DNA of 64,000 bases from Tanypteryx hageni. Lineage: Eukaryota > Arthropoda > Insecta > Odonata > Petaluridae. The notes under the pieces are model-generated. The model ran no database searches, had not been told where the DNA came from, and worked only from the letters and a program-made list of their open reading frames with translations. Location of the stretch: contig CM054113.1 of NCBI GenBank assembly GCA_028673005.1, forward strand, positions 213,457,504-213,521,503, in the 5' to 3' direction. Positions 24,813-35,916 of this stretch are shown piece by piece. The translations under genes and the position numbers were made by a program. The number at the start of each line of letters is the position of its first letter. Position 1 is the first letter of the stretch.

Positions 24813-25147
24813 ATTACATTTAAAAAATACATGACATGTTTTAAAAAAAGTTGAGCTGATACTATACATTTCTTTCCCTCAAATTCTTGGCATCATTCTT
24901 AACGGAAACTAGATTTTAGGATTTGGAAGGGGGGTTACTGAAGGAATTCTGAGGGACGTATGGGGGTTTTTGCAGGGGACTTAGAGGTAAATCTCTGAGG
25001 ATGAGGATGAACTCTGTGATTTGGCAGGATACTTAGATGGAGACTTCTGGAGAGATTGGACAGGTGTCCCAGGACTATCAACTGAACTTTCAGGTGATGC
25101 AGGCGCTGGTGGTGGGTCAGCTTTCTTCTTACAGAATGTATCTACGG

Positions 25148-25975
25148 TCATCTACTGTACTGTCTTCTTCTGTACAGCTCCCTATAGAAAGTTAAGGTCT
25201 TCCTGATACCAGATGCAACTCCAGAACTGCATTCCACGTTGGGGTCCAAATCCTGCATGTGTTGCAAAACCACTTCAAAGTCTCCCAGCAACTTTGATAG
25301 ACTTTTAGTATCCATGGTCATAGTAGGAGTAGGAGGGACGGTGCTCTCAGCTTTATTGATTCTCTGTTCAGTCATTTGCTTCTATAGAAGTTGCAATTCC
25401 TTCAGCCTCAGTTCCTCTTCATGAGAATTCAGAAGTTCCCTCGCATCATCAGCATTCATTTCCATCTTCAGCTGCCTTCCAATTGATACAACTTCTTCAA
25501 TGATTGTCTCAAGAGTCTCCTTAAAGCCCTGGAAGTCGGAAACAAATTTGATTTCCTCCATACTCCATTTATGGTTGATTCCTTAATGTCTTTCCAGCAT
25601 ATGCCCAATGTTTCTCACTGCATCAAGGACATCGTAATTCTTCCAGAACAGCTTGAGGCTTAGGGTCTCATCTTTGTCATTAGCAGCTATGGCCTGAGCC
25701 ATACTCTTCTTGACATCATAGGACTTGAAAATTGCAATCACGGTTTGATCCATAGGTTGCAATAGAAAGGTGGTGTTTGGAGGCAAAAACACCACTTTAA
25801 TCTTTTCATGCAAGTCTGCTAACATGGGTGGATCACCTGGGACACTGTCAAGCAGAAGCAATGTCTTGAAATCCAAATTATTCTTATTGCAACAGGTTTC
25901 CACAGCAGGGAAAAATCGCTGCACAAACCATTCCTGAAAAAGCAGTCCCGCCAATGAAAAACACCTCTCTGATAG
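25148..25975 (-). pseudogene. Tigger/pogo-type DDE transposase, C-terminal half
   Basis: Minus-strand frames give the end of the DDE domain and the acidic tail of a Tigger/jerky-like transposase. From 25954 they read LLLLDSVPGDPP (second catalytic Asp), then KVVFLPPNTTFLLQPMDQTV (hallmark of the family). After a stop at about 25584 comes an acidic helical tail with DDARELLNSHEEELRLKELQ, and after another stop, frame 25375-25148. The N-terminal DNA-binding HTH/CENP-B domain and the first catalytic Asp are missing. No terminal inverted repeat was found. It is a dead fragment. Confidence 0.85.
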
Positions 25976-27158
25976 AGCACTGGTCGCTGGTATTGCAAAA
26001 ATGCGATTCGCTAAAATACGTAAATGTGGCTAACAATTTTTTTACTTATCGCTCCATTTCATCAAATCAAAATTATTGGTAATGCCGTCAGATAATTTTA
26101 AGTCAATATATGCAGTCAATTCGTCTGGAGAAATATGACTACACTAGCGTAATTGCCCGTCAAATATGATGGGATTATCATAAAAGTATTACATATATAT
26201 ATTTCGATATGAAAAATCAGTAAGATATGCTATGACCTGGTTTGGCTTTCATGCACAAACAAATCAGTGTTTTTGAAAGTTATCTTTGTTTTAATTATAC
26301 TATTTAAGTAATTTTTAGTAGAGAGGCCAAATTTTTATCCAAATATTTGCTGAAAATAACAGGAAAATCGAAATAATAAAATATAATGCATACAGAAGTA
26401 GCTGAAATTTACTTGAAATATTTGAGAAAATTATAAATTATTTAAATGTATAGAATTTAACTTAATAAATGAATCATTTTACCCTTATTAACTCGTAAAA
26501 ACAGGACAAAATGTGAACGAACTGTCAATTTAACATCAAAGGAAAAATTTGTAGTAACTTACTTACTATTAACTAAATACTTACATGAACTGCAATGAGT
26601 TTAAGTATATTTTAAGATAGCACTTTTCTTTTAACTAAATTAGTTTTGAAAATTTTCCAGGAAAATCACTTTAGTTAAGGAAATTTAAATAAAAGTCATA
26701 AAATGTTATTTTTCACTTTTATTTGAAATTCAGTTCGAAATATTTGCTGTATGATCAGTTAAAGAAATCCATTGAAAATTACGTGACCTATATTTAGTTT
26801 AATGAATTCCCACCATTTGGCAATGGCGTATGATTCAATAGTATAACATTTTTTATAATCAATTATAATTTATTAATGTTATTTTGTGCTGCAGCTCCTT
26901 TTAATCCTATACAAATGCTACGTCCTTTTTCTCAATTACTGCTCATTCACATTCTCTTTTCCTTCCTCCATTTAATTACTTAATAGATTCAGTAAATAAG
27001 TTATACCCATGTATAAAAGTCTGACCCGTGTTAAAGCACTAAATTGGTGCATTTATTATGAAGCCAAGAATAGAATTCAACAATTGGGACAACAGTGGTC
27101 CAATATAAATAAAATGCGTGAAAACATGAAAAATCGTATCTGCATGGAAGCACTATAT
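25976..27158. other. A+T-rich intergenic DNA, no gene seen
   Basis: Low-complexity A+T-rich sequence upstream of the Tigger fragment. No frame or RNA gene is supported. Confidence 0.55.
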
Positions 27159-27254
27159 ACCCGACCCGCAACTCTCGCTGAGGGTACCCGCGGGTCGGGT
27201 GAACTGCGGGTATGCTGGCCTCTAGTCCGGACCCCACCCCCCCCCCCCCCCCCC
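27159..27254. repeat. G+C-rich hairpin and C18 run, probable transposon end
   Basis: ACCCGACCCGC (27159-27169) and GCGGGTCGGGT (27190-27200) are perfect 11-bp inverted repeats around a 20-base loop. An 18-base C run follows at 27237-27254. CCCGACCCGC-type sequence is common at the ends of hAT-like MITEs, but no partner end was found. Confidence 0.5.
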
Positions 27255-27787
27255 TCGGTGTACAGACATTTGTGAAATCCCTGATAACGACGCAAAAAAC
27301 TTGCCTCTTGCTACGCTGCCACTTGCTGCATTGAGTTACGAGAATTAAAAACGTTATAAAAGTTTCTATTATTTGAATAGGTATTTATTTGATCAATTGC
27401 TGGAAATTGGTTTTCGGCCTCAGACCTCCCTCCCCGAAGTAAATTTCTGGGTACGTGCATGCATCTCACCTTGTAAAACACATTAACTTTTCAGAGAGAT
27501 ATTTCATTAATGGAAATATTTTTTTAATTCAAAAGATTTCACCTCTGCAGATTTTCGTTTTTTCCTTATGAAAATATATTTGAGTATAACAATCCATAAA
27601 ATTTGCAATTTTAAGAATATTATACTTTTTTAAAAGTGGGGTAATAAACCCACACATTTCTGCCAAATTTTAAAGTTGTAGCACATTTAGAAGTAAAATA
27701 ACATTTAACTAATTGTTTAAATTATAAAAAAATTTACCCCGGCAGTAACTTCATGGAGATATTCAAATGTTTATTTGTGCATGCAGG

Positions 27788-30165
27788 GCCGGTGTAGGAG
27801 GCAGGATGGACTCCCCCGGAATGGTAGACCCTAGAGTCCGTCTCGCCTAAACCAGTCATCAGGCAGGCGGCACCTTGGACTCTTAGAGACCGTCTTGCCT
27901 GGGCTAGGCAGGGCGGACTCGGTGAATTATATCGATTTTGATTTGTCAAAGTTTTCGTGTATATTTTGATTTTAACGAGCATCTCAAGATTTCTCGAGAA
28001 ATATAAAATAACAAAATTTTGATTTTGATAGTTTTTAAAATTATAAACTATTATTAAAAACAAATAAGAATTGAACAAAAAGACTTCATGTTAAATAATA
28101 GTTCATTATTTATTTATACAGATTGTAAAAATTATTTATTTTGTTTTTCCTTTTTTTACTGAATAATATTATAGGAAGAGTAAACAATTCACAGATTTAT
28201 CGCACATACCCCTTTTTGAGAAAATATTTCTAGAAATTGAAGCTTTTCACCAATTTTGAGTTGATGGTTATAGTATTTAAAAGTGCTTTTTGCAAATTAT
28301 AACTTTTATGTAATTTTTTATGTTGATTCATCAATATTAATTTGTCATAATATGACAAAAGAATATATCTACAAATTTTAAAATTTTAATGATGAACTTT
28401 AAGAGTGTATTTTTAAATTTATATGTTTTTGTCGTGTAAGGCTTTAATTTAGGTTATTAAGTTAACGAATGCTTTTTTACAAATTTATGACGCCAAAACC
28501 GTATTCTCTTTCGTAGTCGACGATGGAGGGTTTCAACTATTCTTAGATTTGTGCGAAAAACGTTTTAATATATCATTTTTAGGCGCGTTTCGCTTAGAAG
28601 CTTACGAGATGAAAAATTATACTCCATAAATGTAATACACAGAGATTTAAAAGGGAATCTTTATGAGAAATACGTACAGAGCGGTATCGAAAAATTAGGC
28701 GCTTCGTGAATTTTTATCTCCGTAACTATAACTCGTAATTATGTAGTCTCGCGGACCTTTATGTGGTAAATAATGTACTTTATCCTAATAAATATTTTAA
28801 TGTATATCTCACAGATAAGCGCGCCTGAAACGCAGAAACAATCAACATTACATACATTTTTTTAGCAAAGCGAATTCGATATTTGATTATTATGCTTAAA
28901 AATTAGTTGTACGCAAAATTACACACGATCCGGACTCAACTTGAGATAAGATACATTCGCGAATTGAAAACGTTAAACAAACTCCGCGATCTGAATAATA
29001 CGCATCAATCGAAACTGTGCTTAATATTTCATACAATGTTTCTTACTTAGCTTTAAAGAAACAACATTCCATAATGGAAAGCAATAAAAAAATGCCTGGA
29101 AAATAAATAGGATTATTGGTGTGCTTGGATTATTTCGTAATCGTAGTAGATTGGCATGAATGATAGTTCCGTGTTTTGTATTTAGCCCAATAAAAAGCAT
29201 TAAATTCAATTCTGTTACAGGAAAAATTACAATTTTCCGGGTTAAAACCAATTATTTGGGCTAATACGGCACGGATTACTTAGACAAAAATGAGAAAGCA
29301 TCTTTCTAATTTAAAACAAATTCTTATTAGTAATAGAAACTTGAATGTTTGGACCTTCACTTGGTGGTATTCCATCTTAAGAAAACACGAGAAAATTAAC
29401 TTCTACGTTGGACAGACTGGAAGAAAAGTCAACAATACGTGCAAAGAACATTTGAAGAGCTTCCAGAATAACTCAACCTCCAACACTCACTTTGCCAAGC
29501 ATTTGTTAATATGTAAACATAGTAGTACATAGTTTGAATTTGAAAGTTTGTCACTTAGCTGGAAAATGACTGAAATTTAACGCTTTAGAGCAATTATAAA
29601 TCCTAAAATGTAACAAAAATAACGATTTAACGATGTTAAATGAGTATTTGTACCTTTCCCCTTCTCCTTTCTTACTGGCCGTCGTTCATCAACATGAGAC
29701 CACACACCCTCCCCTCCCACCTATAGCCAATATTGTTGTCCTCATCCCTTCTTTTCAAGACTGCCTTAACTCTCCCCCTCTCCTGTGCCTAACCTATATA
29801 TGTCGTAGTTTTGGTCCCTTTGCTACCTGATGATGAAGTGTCGAAACCAGAGTCGTGAGTTTTTCTAAATAAAAACTTTGGTGCTATGAAGGTTAATTTT
29901 CACCTATTTTTGTATTTGTAATAGTTTTAAAAAATAAATTGAAAAATCATCAGATCAAAATTTTGTCGTATATTTCTCAAGAAATCTTGAGATGCAATTT
30001 AAATTCAAAATAGACACGAAAACATTGACAAATCAAAATATACATTTCATAGAAACCGCCCTGCCTAGCCCAGGCAAGACGGACACCTAGAGACCAAGGT
30101 GCCGTCTAGAATCCATCCTGACTGATGACTGGCTTAGGCGAGACGGACTCTAGGATAGGCTCTAC
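27788..30165. mobile_element. 2.4-kb element with ~230-bp inverted terminal repeats
   Basis: The left arm (about 27800-28040) and right arm (about 29945-30150) are imperfect reverse complements. Both contain CTAGAGTCCGTCTCGCCTAA, then CCAGTCATCAG, CGGCACCTTGG, CCGTCTTGCCTGGGCTAGG, and an A+T-rich inner part with ATCTCAAGATTTCT. Between them are a copy of the repeat also found at 55.1-55.6 kb (about 28560-28790, opposite orientation) and a Penelope-like remnant (29290-29835). It could be one fold-back transposon carrying captured sequence, or two inverted copies of a ~250-bp repeat. Confidence 0.65.
29290..29835 (+). pseudogene. Penelope-like element, GIY-YIG endonuclease end
   Basis: The frame at 29290-29532 has FYVGQTGRKV followed by KEHLKSF and HFAKHLL, the pattern of the GIY-YIG endonuclease at the end of Penelope-like retroelement proteins, where it cuts the target. 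After frame breaks, a downstream piece reads NNDL and LNEYLYLSPSP, matching the usual C-terminal tail. It is followed by TGATGATGAAGTGTCGAAACC, typical of the family's 3' region. The RT domain is missing, stops separate the pieces, and the whole lies between the inverted repeats of 27788-30165. Confidence 0.75.
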
Positions 30166-30243
30166 GTGACTGAAGTGCTGTTGCCCTGGAGATCGCGTTG
30201 GTTTATTTACGAGTTTGATCTTGGTATATGATGATTTTTTTAA

Positions 30244-30400
30244 GTGCTTGCAGAATGCAAGCACCGACAACTCGTATATATTTATAGAGGTTTATATATT
30301 TTTATTCAAGCCCTTCGACATCAGACAAATTTCTTACCTTTAGCAGGATTCGAACCACCTCACGCTTGTACTGCTCTTCACGGTGAGCATGAAGAACAAT
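30244..30400 (-). repeat. tRNA-derived SINE remnant
   Basis: The minus strand has an exact B box GGTTCGAATCC at 30346-30356 and a tRNA-like stretch GTGAAGAGCAGTACAAGCG just upstream. It has no intact cloverleaf, so it is called a SINE piece rather than a tRNA. Confidence 0.45.
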
Positions 30401-31189
30401 TGAGAAATCTATCTATATATTGGTTGATCAAACTCTATAAAATCGATAAAGAATAGAAATAGAAAATCTAAATTTGACATAAATGCTTTATTCACATATT
30501 AAAAGTAATTTACGAATAAATATTTGGAAAACGACCAGGGTTCGACTCTAAGGAAGACATTTCCATTTTCCATAAAATATCACGTAAACATCGACTTTTC
30601 GACGTGCAGACTTTTATTCTTTTTGAGATTTAAATTAGAAAAAATTAACTTACAACCTTCGGATTTAAATCATTTTAAAGAAAAAATTATATAGTTTCCT
30701 ATTCTGATCATCTTTTTTCGCCTACAGTTCCAAATTCCTCATGTTAAACGTTTAATTCACATATTCTGAGGAAATCTAGCCATTTTAACGGAATGTTGCC
30801 TTGCCAACTAGTTACATTGTTAAACCTCAAAATCCTATTGTTGTGCGGAATTTCTATACTTTAAGAAGGTCTTCCACACTAATATTGCAAAAATTAAAAG
30901 CATATTTTGTATATAGTAAATTTAGTCGTAAGTTAGGTTTCCTCATCTCGATTGATTCCTTGACATTGACTGACGTTGTCAGGGGGAAAATGTTTTAGGA
31001 ACGCTTATCTTATTTTTGTATATGTCAGATCTGGCGGAGGTCAATGTCACCAAGGCCTACTCAATCCATGGAACGAAGAACGATAAAAGCGAAAGATAAA
31101 AACATAAAAAGCAACCGTGTTAAGTTCTGGAAGACATTAAGAGCATGGTAAAAACTATGACCCCGAAGATACATCTCATACACTAAAAA
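30401..31189. other. A+T-rich intergenic DNA, no gene seen
   Basis: Short frames only, none with recognisable motifs. Confidence 0.5.
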
Positions 31190-31744
31190 TCTGTTGTGAC
31201 CACCACATGACTTTCTCCATTCCTGTAATTTTTCTAAAAATTCCAAATAGGTTACATAATAATAAATATTTTAAGAAACTGCGAGAAAATTTTATACTTT
31301 ACAAAGAACAGAAATAAACTCAAACCATAACCTTCTGATATTGGATATAGCCACAAAGCTTCAACAATTAAGAAAAGAAAAAGAAGACCTGCTAAGACGT
31401 AACTAAGTGTTAATTGTTAACAATAGTCATCGTTAGGTGGCGTGGTGGTGGCAGCTAAAAATATAAGATATCTCTTAAACAATACATTATATGGGAAAAT
31501 GTTTTAAGCAAAGGTTAGGGAAAATTAAATTTCCTACAACTTTTATTCTAATACATTTTTACATTTATCAAATATTAAAGCAAATATTTCAAAATAACGG
31601 ATAAGTGACAAGAGTAAACACCCACTTGCGGATGACTGATGTTTCCCAAAAACTAAGAAGTTCTTGTGACTTTTATAAAAATGTTAAATATAAAATTTTG
31701 TGTTGACCTGATTAATAGTTTTTGAGTTAGAGCACCCATAAAAA

Positions 31745-33231
31745 GTATCTCCAACAAGAATTCGAATTACCTGAGATGGAGTTGCCTGACATTTCTCCTA
31801 CACCGGGATTCCAGAAGCTGACGCTGCTTCGTGAAGTTTATGAGGCAGTTCCAGTCCCGCCAACTAGAGACATCCAATCCGGGGAGCCGCCAGAAATAGA
31901 CGACCCTCCCGTGTTGGATGACCGGCGGGCACCAAGGCCGAGCTTCGAGGACTTCCTCTTGCTGCCAGACATTATTACTGAGACACCACGGGACGTTGGA
32001 CAACCTTCAAAAATACAGGTAGACCAGATATTTCCTTACTGTTACAAATCGCATTGGGGAAATGTTGTCATGTAACGGAGTTTATTTACAAAAACCCATT
32101 GATACTCGGAGTGTATTTATTCGGACTCCCCTGAGTGAAAAATTAAGTCAAGTGCTACAATCTATGTTACAAAGTGATATTATTACCAGAACAAAACCAG
32201 TGTGTGCCTTTAGAGCTTTTTTGATTGCGAAAGCAGATGGAGCATCACGCTTCATCCATGATATATCACCATGGACGGGGCGTTATAACTCCCCAAAAGT
32301 TTGCTTGTTTGATGCGGTGCGTGCTATTATGTATATTCCTCAACATTCGTTGTTGATTAAGTTGGACCAGAAAGCATGGGGGTTTTCAGTTACCATTATC
32401 CGAACAATCATCAAGTTTTTATGGTATATACGCGAATAATGTTTATTATTCTATGAAAAGACTGCCTACGGGGACCACGCTAGCACCGTATATTATGCAA
32501 CGATGGGCGAAATGTGTGGGTAAAGAGGTTGAGGCAGAGTTTTCGGTTAAATTTATTCCATATTTAGATGACTGGTTAATATATGGAATGATTATTAAAG
32601 TTCCTGCGATAATCGAGTTTTTGCAAGGAAAATTGGGCATTACTTTTAATTCCTACCAAATAATTAGTGTATTTAGGGGTGAAAATTGATACCGCTGATA
32701 ATTCAGTGAGTATGATAGAAAAAGCCGTTAAAAAGTTACGTGAATTGATAGCATATGTTCCAATTGCAAGTGTTAAAGATAAACAGCGAATTGCTGGATA
32801 TTTACCTTGGATATGTTTTGTATACAGATTGCCAAATTTTTTAATTAAAGATGTATTTGCAGGAAATAATTCATGGATTAAGTTTGTGATTAACAGAATT
32901 GATATGTTAGCACCCTTGCAATTGGGATAGGTAGAAGAAGCAATTGATGTTTTTACAGATGCAACACCGCGGTATTTAGCGGTGTTTATATCAAGTGTTA
33001 ATTTGTCTAAGGCATGTTATGTGTATCGAACTTTGCCAATTGCATTGGCAGAAGGGCTAGTAGCCCTGGTAGGATTATTTATAGCAAAACAATGTTGTAC
33101 TGATATGAATAAGAAAAAGTTTCAAATGTATGTAGATAATATGCAAATATTGTATTATTCTCAAAAAGGTAAAGGCAAAATTTTTCGCTATAACATTATA
33201 AGAGACCAATCCGGCCGACCGGCCTTCCCGG
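31745..33231 (+). mobile_element. Hepadnavirus-like retroelement inserted in repeat R
   Basis: Comparison with uninterrupted R copies places the insertion between GAGCACCCATAAAA (left) and AAAATCC-AGCACA (right), with AAAA on both sides as a possible four-base target duplication. No terminal inverted or long terminal repeat is seen. The body carries a proline/acid-rich leader frame and a decayed RT-RNase H polyprotein. The sense strand is opposite to the host repeat. Confidence 0.6.
31776..33220 (+). pseudogene. RT-RNase H polyprotein of hepadnavirus-like type, decayed
   Basis: A leader frame (31776-32075) rich in Pro, Asp and Glu precedes the RT. Fingers and palm motifs follow in order: AFLIAKADGASRFIHDIS, LIKLDQKAWGF with the first catalytic Asp, RLPTGTTLAPYIMQ, and PYLDDWLIYG with an intact YLDD box at 32561-32572. 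Next come YLGVKID and the connection to RNase H, which shows FTDATP, LAEGLVAL and YVDNMQ before breaking off. Frame changes lie near 32060, 32440 and 32660, and an in-frame TAG at 32928. RNase H is truncated before its last motif. The same family as 13583-14155. A DIRS-type RT is the chief alternative; I favour hepadnavirus-like because of the RNase H layout. Confidence 0.62.
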
Positions 33232-33385
33232 AAAATCCAGCACATATACACACACACACAGACATCATCGGGAAAAAGGTCAAACCGTGTTCAGGGGACC
33301 TCAAAACATGTATTTCCGTTGAAATCTCGAAGTCGATTTTTTCATGAAAAAAATACTTTCCATACTACGTATGGAGAAAGTAAAA

Positions 33386-34334
33386 ATAGGAGAATTAAGA
33401 TACAGTCACAGTGGCAGTGTAGAGATTGGGATGCATCCCAAATACGAGATCAAGAGCGGAAGATGCCTTCATATTGGCCGAAACGGCGCAAAAAGCGGAA
33501 ATGCAATTAGCTACTGCCTTTGTGACAAGTCTCTCATAATCAGTCGTTCATATGTGTTGTTTCAGCAAAAAATTATGATTGAAATTTTGTGTAACGGATG
33601 TGAAATTCGTTAAAACTTCTATAGAACAGTGATGAGGAATTATTAAATATAAAAATAAATTATTTTTCTTTTACGAGAAAAAATTATATATACGTATATT
33701 ATTTCAAATACTGTTAAAATGTCATTTTTCATAATGTAAAAAATACTATGATTATTCCAATGACTGATTTATAGGATTGAAAACATTCACAGCTATTCAA
33801 GGCGATAATTTTTCACTGCTGAATGAAAATACGGAATAATTTTCGTGGAGGAAAACATTAAGTGAAAACAAATTTTCCGAATAAAAATATTTTCTATTCA
33901 GTAATAACTCATGCTCTTTCTGGAAGTACCGGTCCGATGCATTTTGTCTCACGGGGATCTATTGCAGATACCGCCCTACCCCATAAAATTTTTATGGCAC
34001 TATTATAATTAATTTATTACTGCTTCAAACTAATGATAAAAATACAAAAATGACGAAAAAGTAAAAGAGACCATTGAAGATGCATGCTCGTTCAGAGATA
34101 TCCTTGTCTTAACAAAATGTATCAACTTGCAAATAACGCCCTGAGAAATCGTCGAGGAATGTCCCCTTAAATGTTGGCACCCAGGGCAGCCTCCCGGCTC
34201 GCTGGTATCTCCTTCAATCCGAATCTCGATATCGCGTGTCGATTATGACTTTCAACAGGACCTGACCCTTCTTCATTATTGCTGCAGTATGAAACATTTT
34301 GCCCATATATATTTTAGAAAACCATGGTCTAGAT
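33386..34334. other. Intergenic DNA, no gene seen
   Basis: A frame at 33344-33613 starts inside repeat R and runs beyond it with no known motif. The rest is A+T-rich without visible structure. Confidence 0.45.
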
Positions 34335-34795
34335 AAGGGGTCTCAATCTCACGTCGGTGCGCGGGCCGCATGAAGGCCCTCCACCGAACCCGCGGGCCGC
34401 ATACTTTCCCAGTCCTCGCACCGTTTCATATTCTTTGGACATTCACTCTCCCCTTCCACAAGAAAGAAATCGCCCCAACCCTTTGATGCTGCCTTAAACC
34501 CATTCATTCCAAAAAATAGTAGATTCGGCGTCGAGGGCTAGATTCTTCGGACATGCAAGAAACACGCTTGCAGCGGAAAGAACGTACTTAACACCAGAAG
34601 TTTTATAAATCGTAATGAGAAATAATCTACGTATACTTTTAAGGTGCTGATTCACCATACGCACTTCTTCAATTTCTTAGATTTAAGTGAAATATTTTAT
34701 AAGAAATACATTCGAATTTTGGCAGTTTAGTGTATGCTAGCTTACTTCCAAAACCGTAGAAATGTATTATGGGGGCCGCGAGTTTGAGACTCCTA
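34335..34795. mobile_element. hAT-type MITE with perfect 8-bp target duplication
   Basis: The ends read AAGGGGTCTCAATCTC and (reverse complement) TAGGAGTCTCAAACTCGCGG, the common hAT MITE terminus. GTCTAGAT flanks both sides (34327-34334 and 34796-34803). The interior is G+C-rich on the left, with two GCGGGCCGCAT repeats, and has no transposase. Confidence 0.88.
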
Positions 34796-35339
34796 GTCTA
34801 GATACAGATGTAACTATAAATTTTCTGTTGGCATTCTGCTGCTTGCAATAGATAAGATTTAACAAGATGGTCCAAACAGAACTTATGATGCCTACTTTCC
34901 ATTTAATCATTTATTTAGTACTTATATTGGCTTTAATAGCTTTAAAGTCATCGCGGATATGTAGCTCTTTGTGTTCCCATATTTCATAATTTAGCGTAAT
35001 AAAATATTACAAATACATTCGAACAGAATATTAAATTGGTCATGCGTATTTGTGCGGCAAAAATAACGCGTATACGTATTAGAATATACCGAATCTGAGT
35101 CCAACAATAGTTGTTGCTATGGCAACAAACTCGTAATGAGTGATGAAAACTGCAAAATCGCCAGTAATTACGCAAAATTCTAAGAAATATAATCGATAAG
35201 CAATATTCTACGACAAAAATTAGAATCTCTATTTCTTTCCTCAAAGAATAGTACAAAACCCGCTCCGACATTATAATTCTAAGATATTTTAATGTGCAAG
35301 AGAAAATTACCCTGCACGATGGATTTCAGATTTCCCATG

Positions 35340-35530
35340 TAAATCAAATGGGAAGGATAGTTCCTGGAATCAAACCCGGGACTTCAATATTTGCAACAAA
35401 AACTATCCTCGGGAGATCGGCCCATGTAGCAAGAGATTTCCACCAAGTTTCATGAAAATCGGTCTATTGGTTCAAAAGTTAATAAGGGGACGGGCAGACA
35501 GACAGACTCGGACAAAACAACCAAACTATA
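35340..35530 (-). repeat. tRNA-derived SINE copy
   Basis: A B-box-like GGTTTGATTCC lies on the minus strand at 35366-35376. The adjoining stretch at 35435-35515 (ACCAAGTTTCATGAAAATCG, then GACGGGCAGACAGACAGAC) resembles a conserved SINE core domain. No full tRNA fold is present. Confidence 0.5.
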
Positions 35531-35652
35531 AGCCAATTTCTGGAAAGTAGGCTAAAACATATTGTAACCAAGTTCCTCCTATAATTAAGGAACCACTAAT
35601 AATATGATTATGGCATGTAATTTCAATTAAATTACTATTAAGTGTTCTATAA

Positions 35653-35916
35653 CAGCGGTTCTCAACATTTTTTGGTCGCGACACACATGATAATCGATGC
35701 TCAGGTGCATGACACACTGCATACTACAATCCACCAAATTAAAAAGAGGAGTAGTAGTGTGTATAAATACAGAGATGAAGCCTAAACATTTTTTTATTAT
35801 TGCTGAAAGTGACACAAAAGAAAGACGAAAACTTGACAAATTTATTTTTTACAGGCCGATATAAAAATGCTTGTCTGCGCACCTTTGTCTCGTGACACAC
35901 CAGTTGAGAACCGATG
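35653..35916. mobile_element. hAT-type MITE
   Basis: The ends CAGCGGTTCTCAAC and, reverse complemented, CATCGGTTCTCAAC form terminal inverted repeats of the common hAT form. The flanking octamers TTCTATAA and TTCTACGG match at the first five positions, consistent with an old 8-bp duplication. No coding capacity. Confidence 0.75.

Larger units (their letters stand above)
31190..33385 (-). repeat. Dispersed repeat family R, copy split by a retroelement
   Basis: Read on the minus strand, family R starts with a short palindrome (ACTTTCCATAC...GTATGGAGAAAGT) near 33385. It continues through TTTCAACGGAAATACATG, a GTGTGTGTG tract and GAGCGCCCAC-like sequence, and ends near 31190 in CATGTGGTGGTCACAACAG. 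Other copies lie at 39.2-40.5, 43.4-43.7 and 58.0-59.1 kb. The 31745-33231 segment is absent from those copies and is therefore an insertion. Confidence 0.75.

Noticed and set aside
29831..29870. CTGATGA...GAAAC resembling a hammerhead ribozyme core in the Penelope 3' region (also 47525-47565).
   Set aside because: The bases between CTGATGA and GAAA do not form stem II, and at 47.5 kb the flanking GATGA/TCATC pair instead. No cleavage-site stem could be drawn.
30330..30400. A functional tRNA gene.
   Set aside because: An exact B box but no acceptor stem or full cloverleaf.
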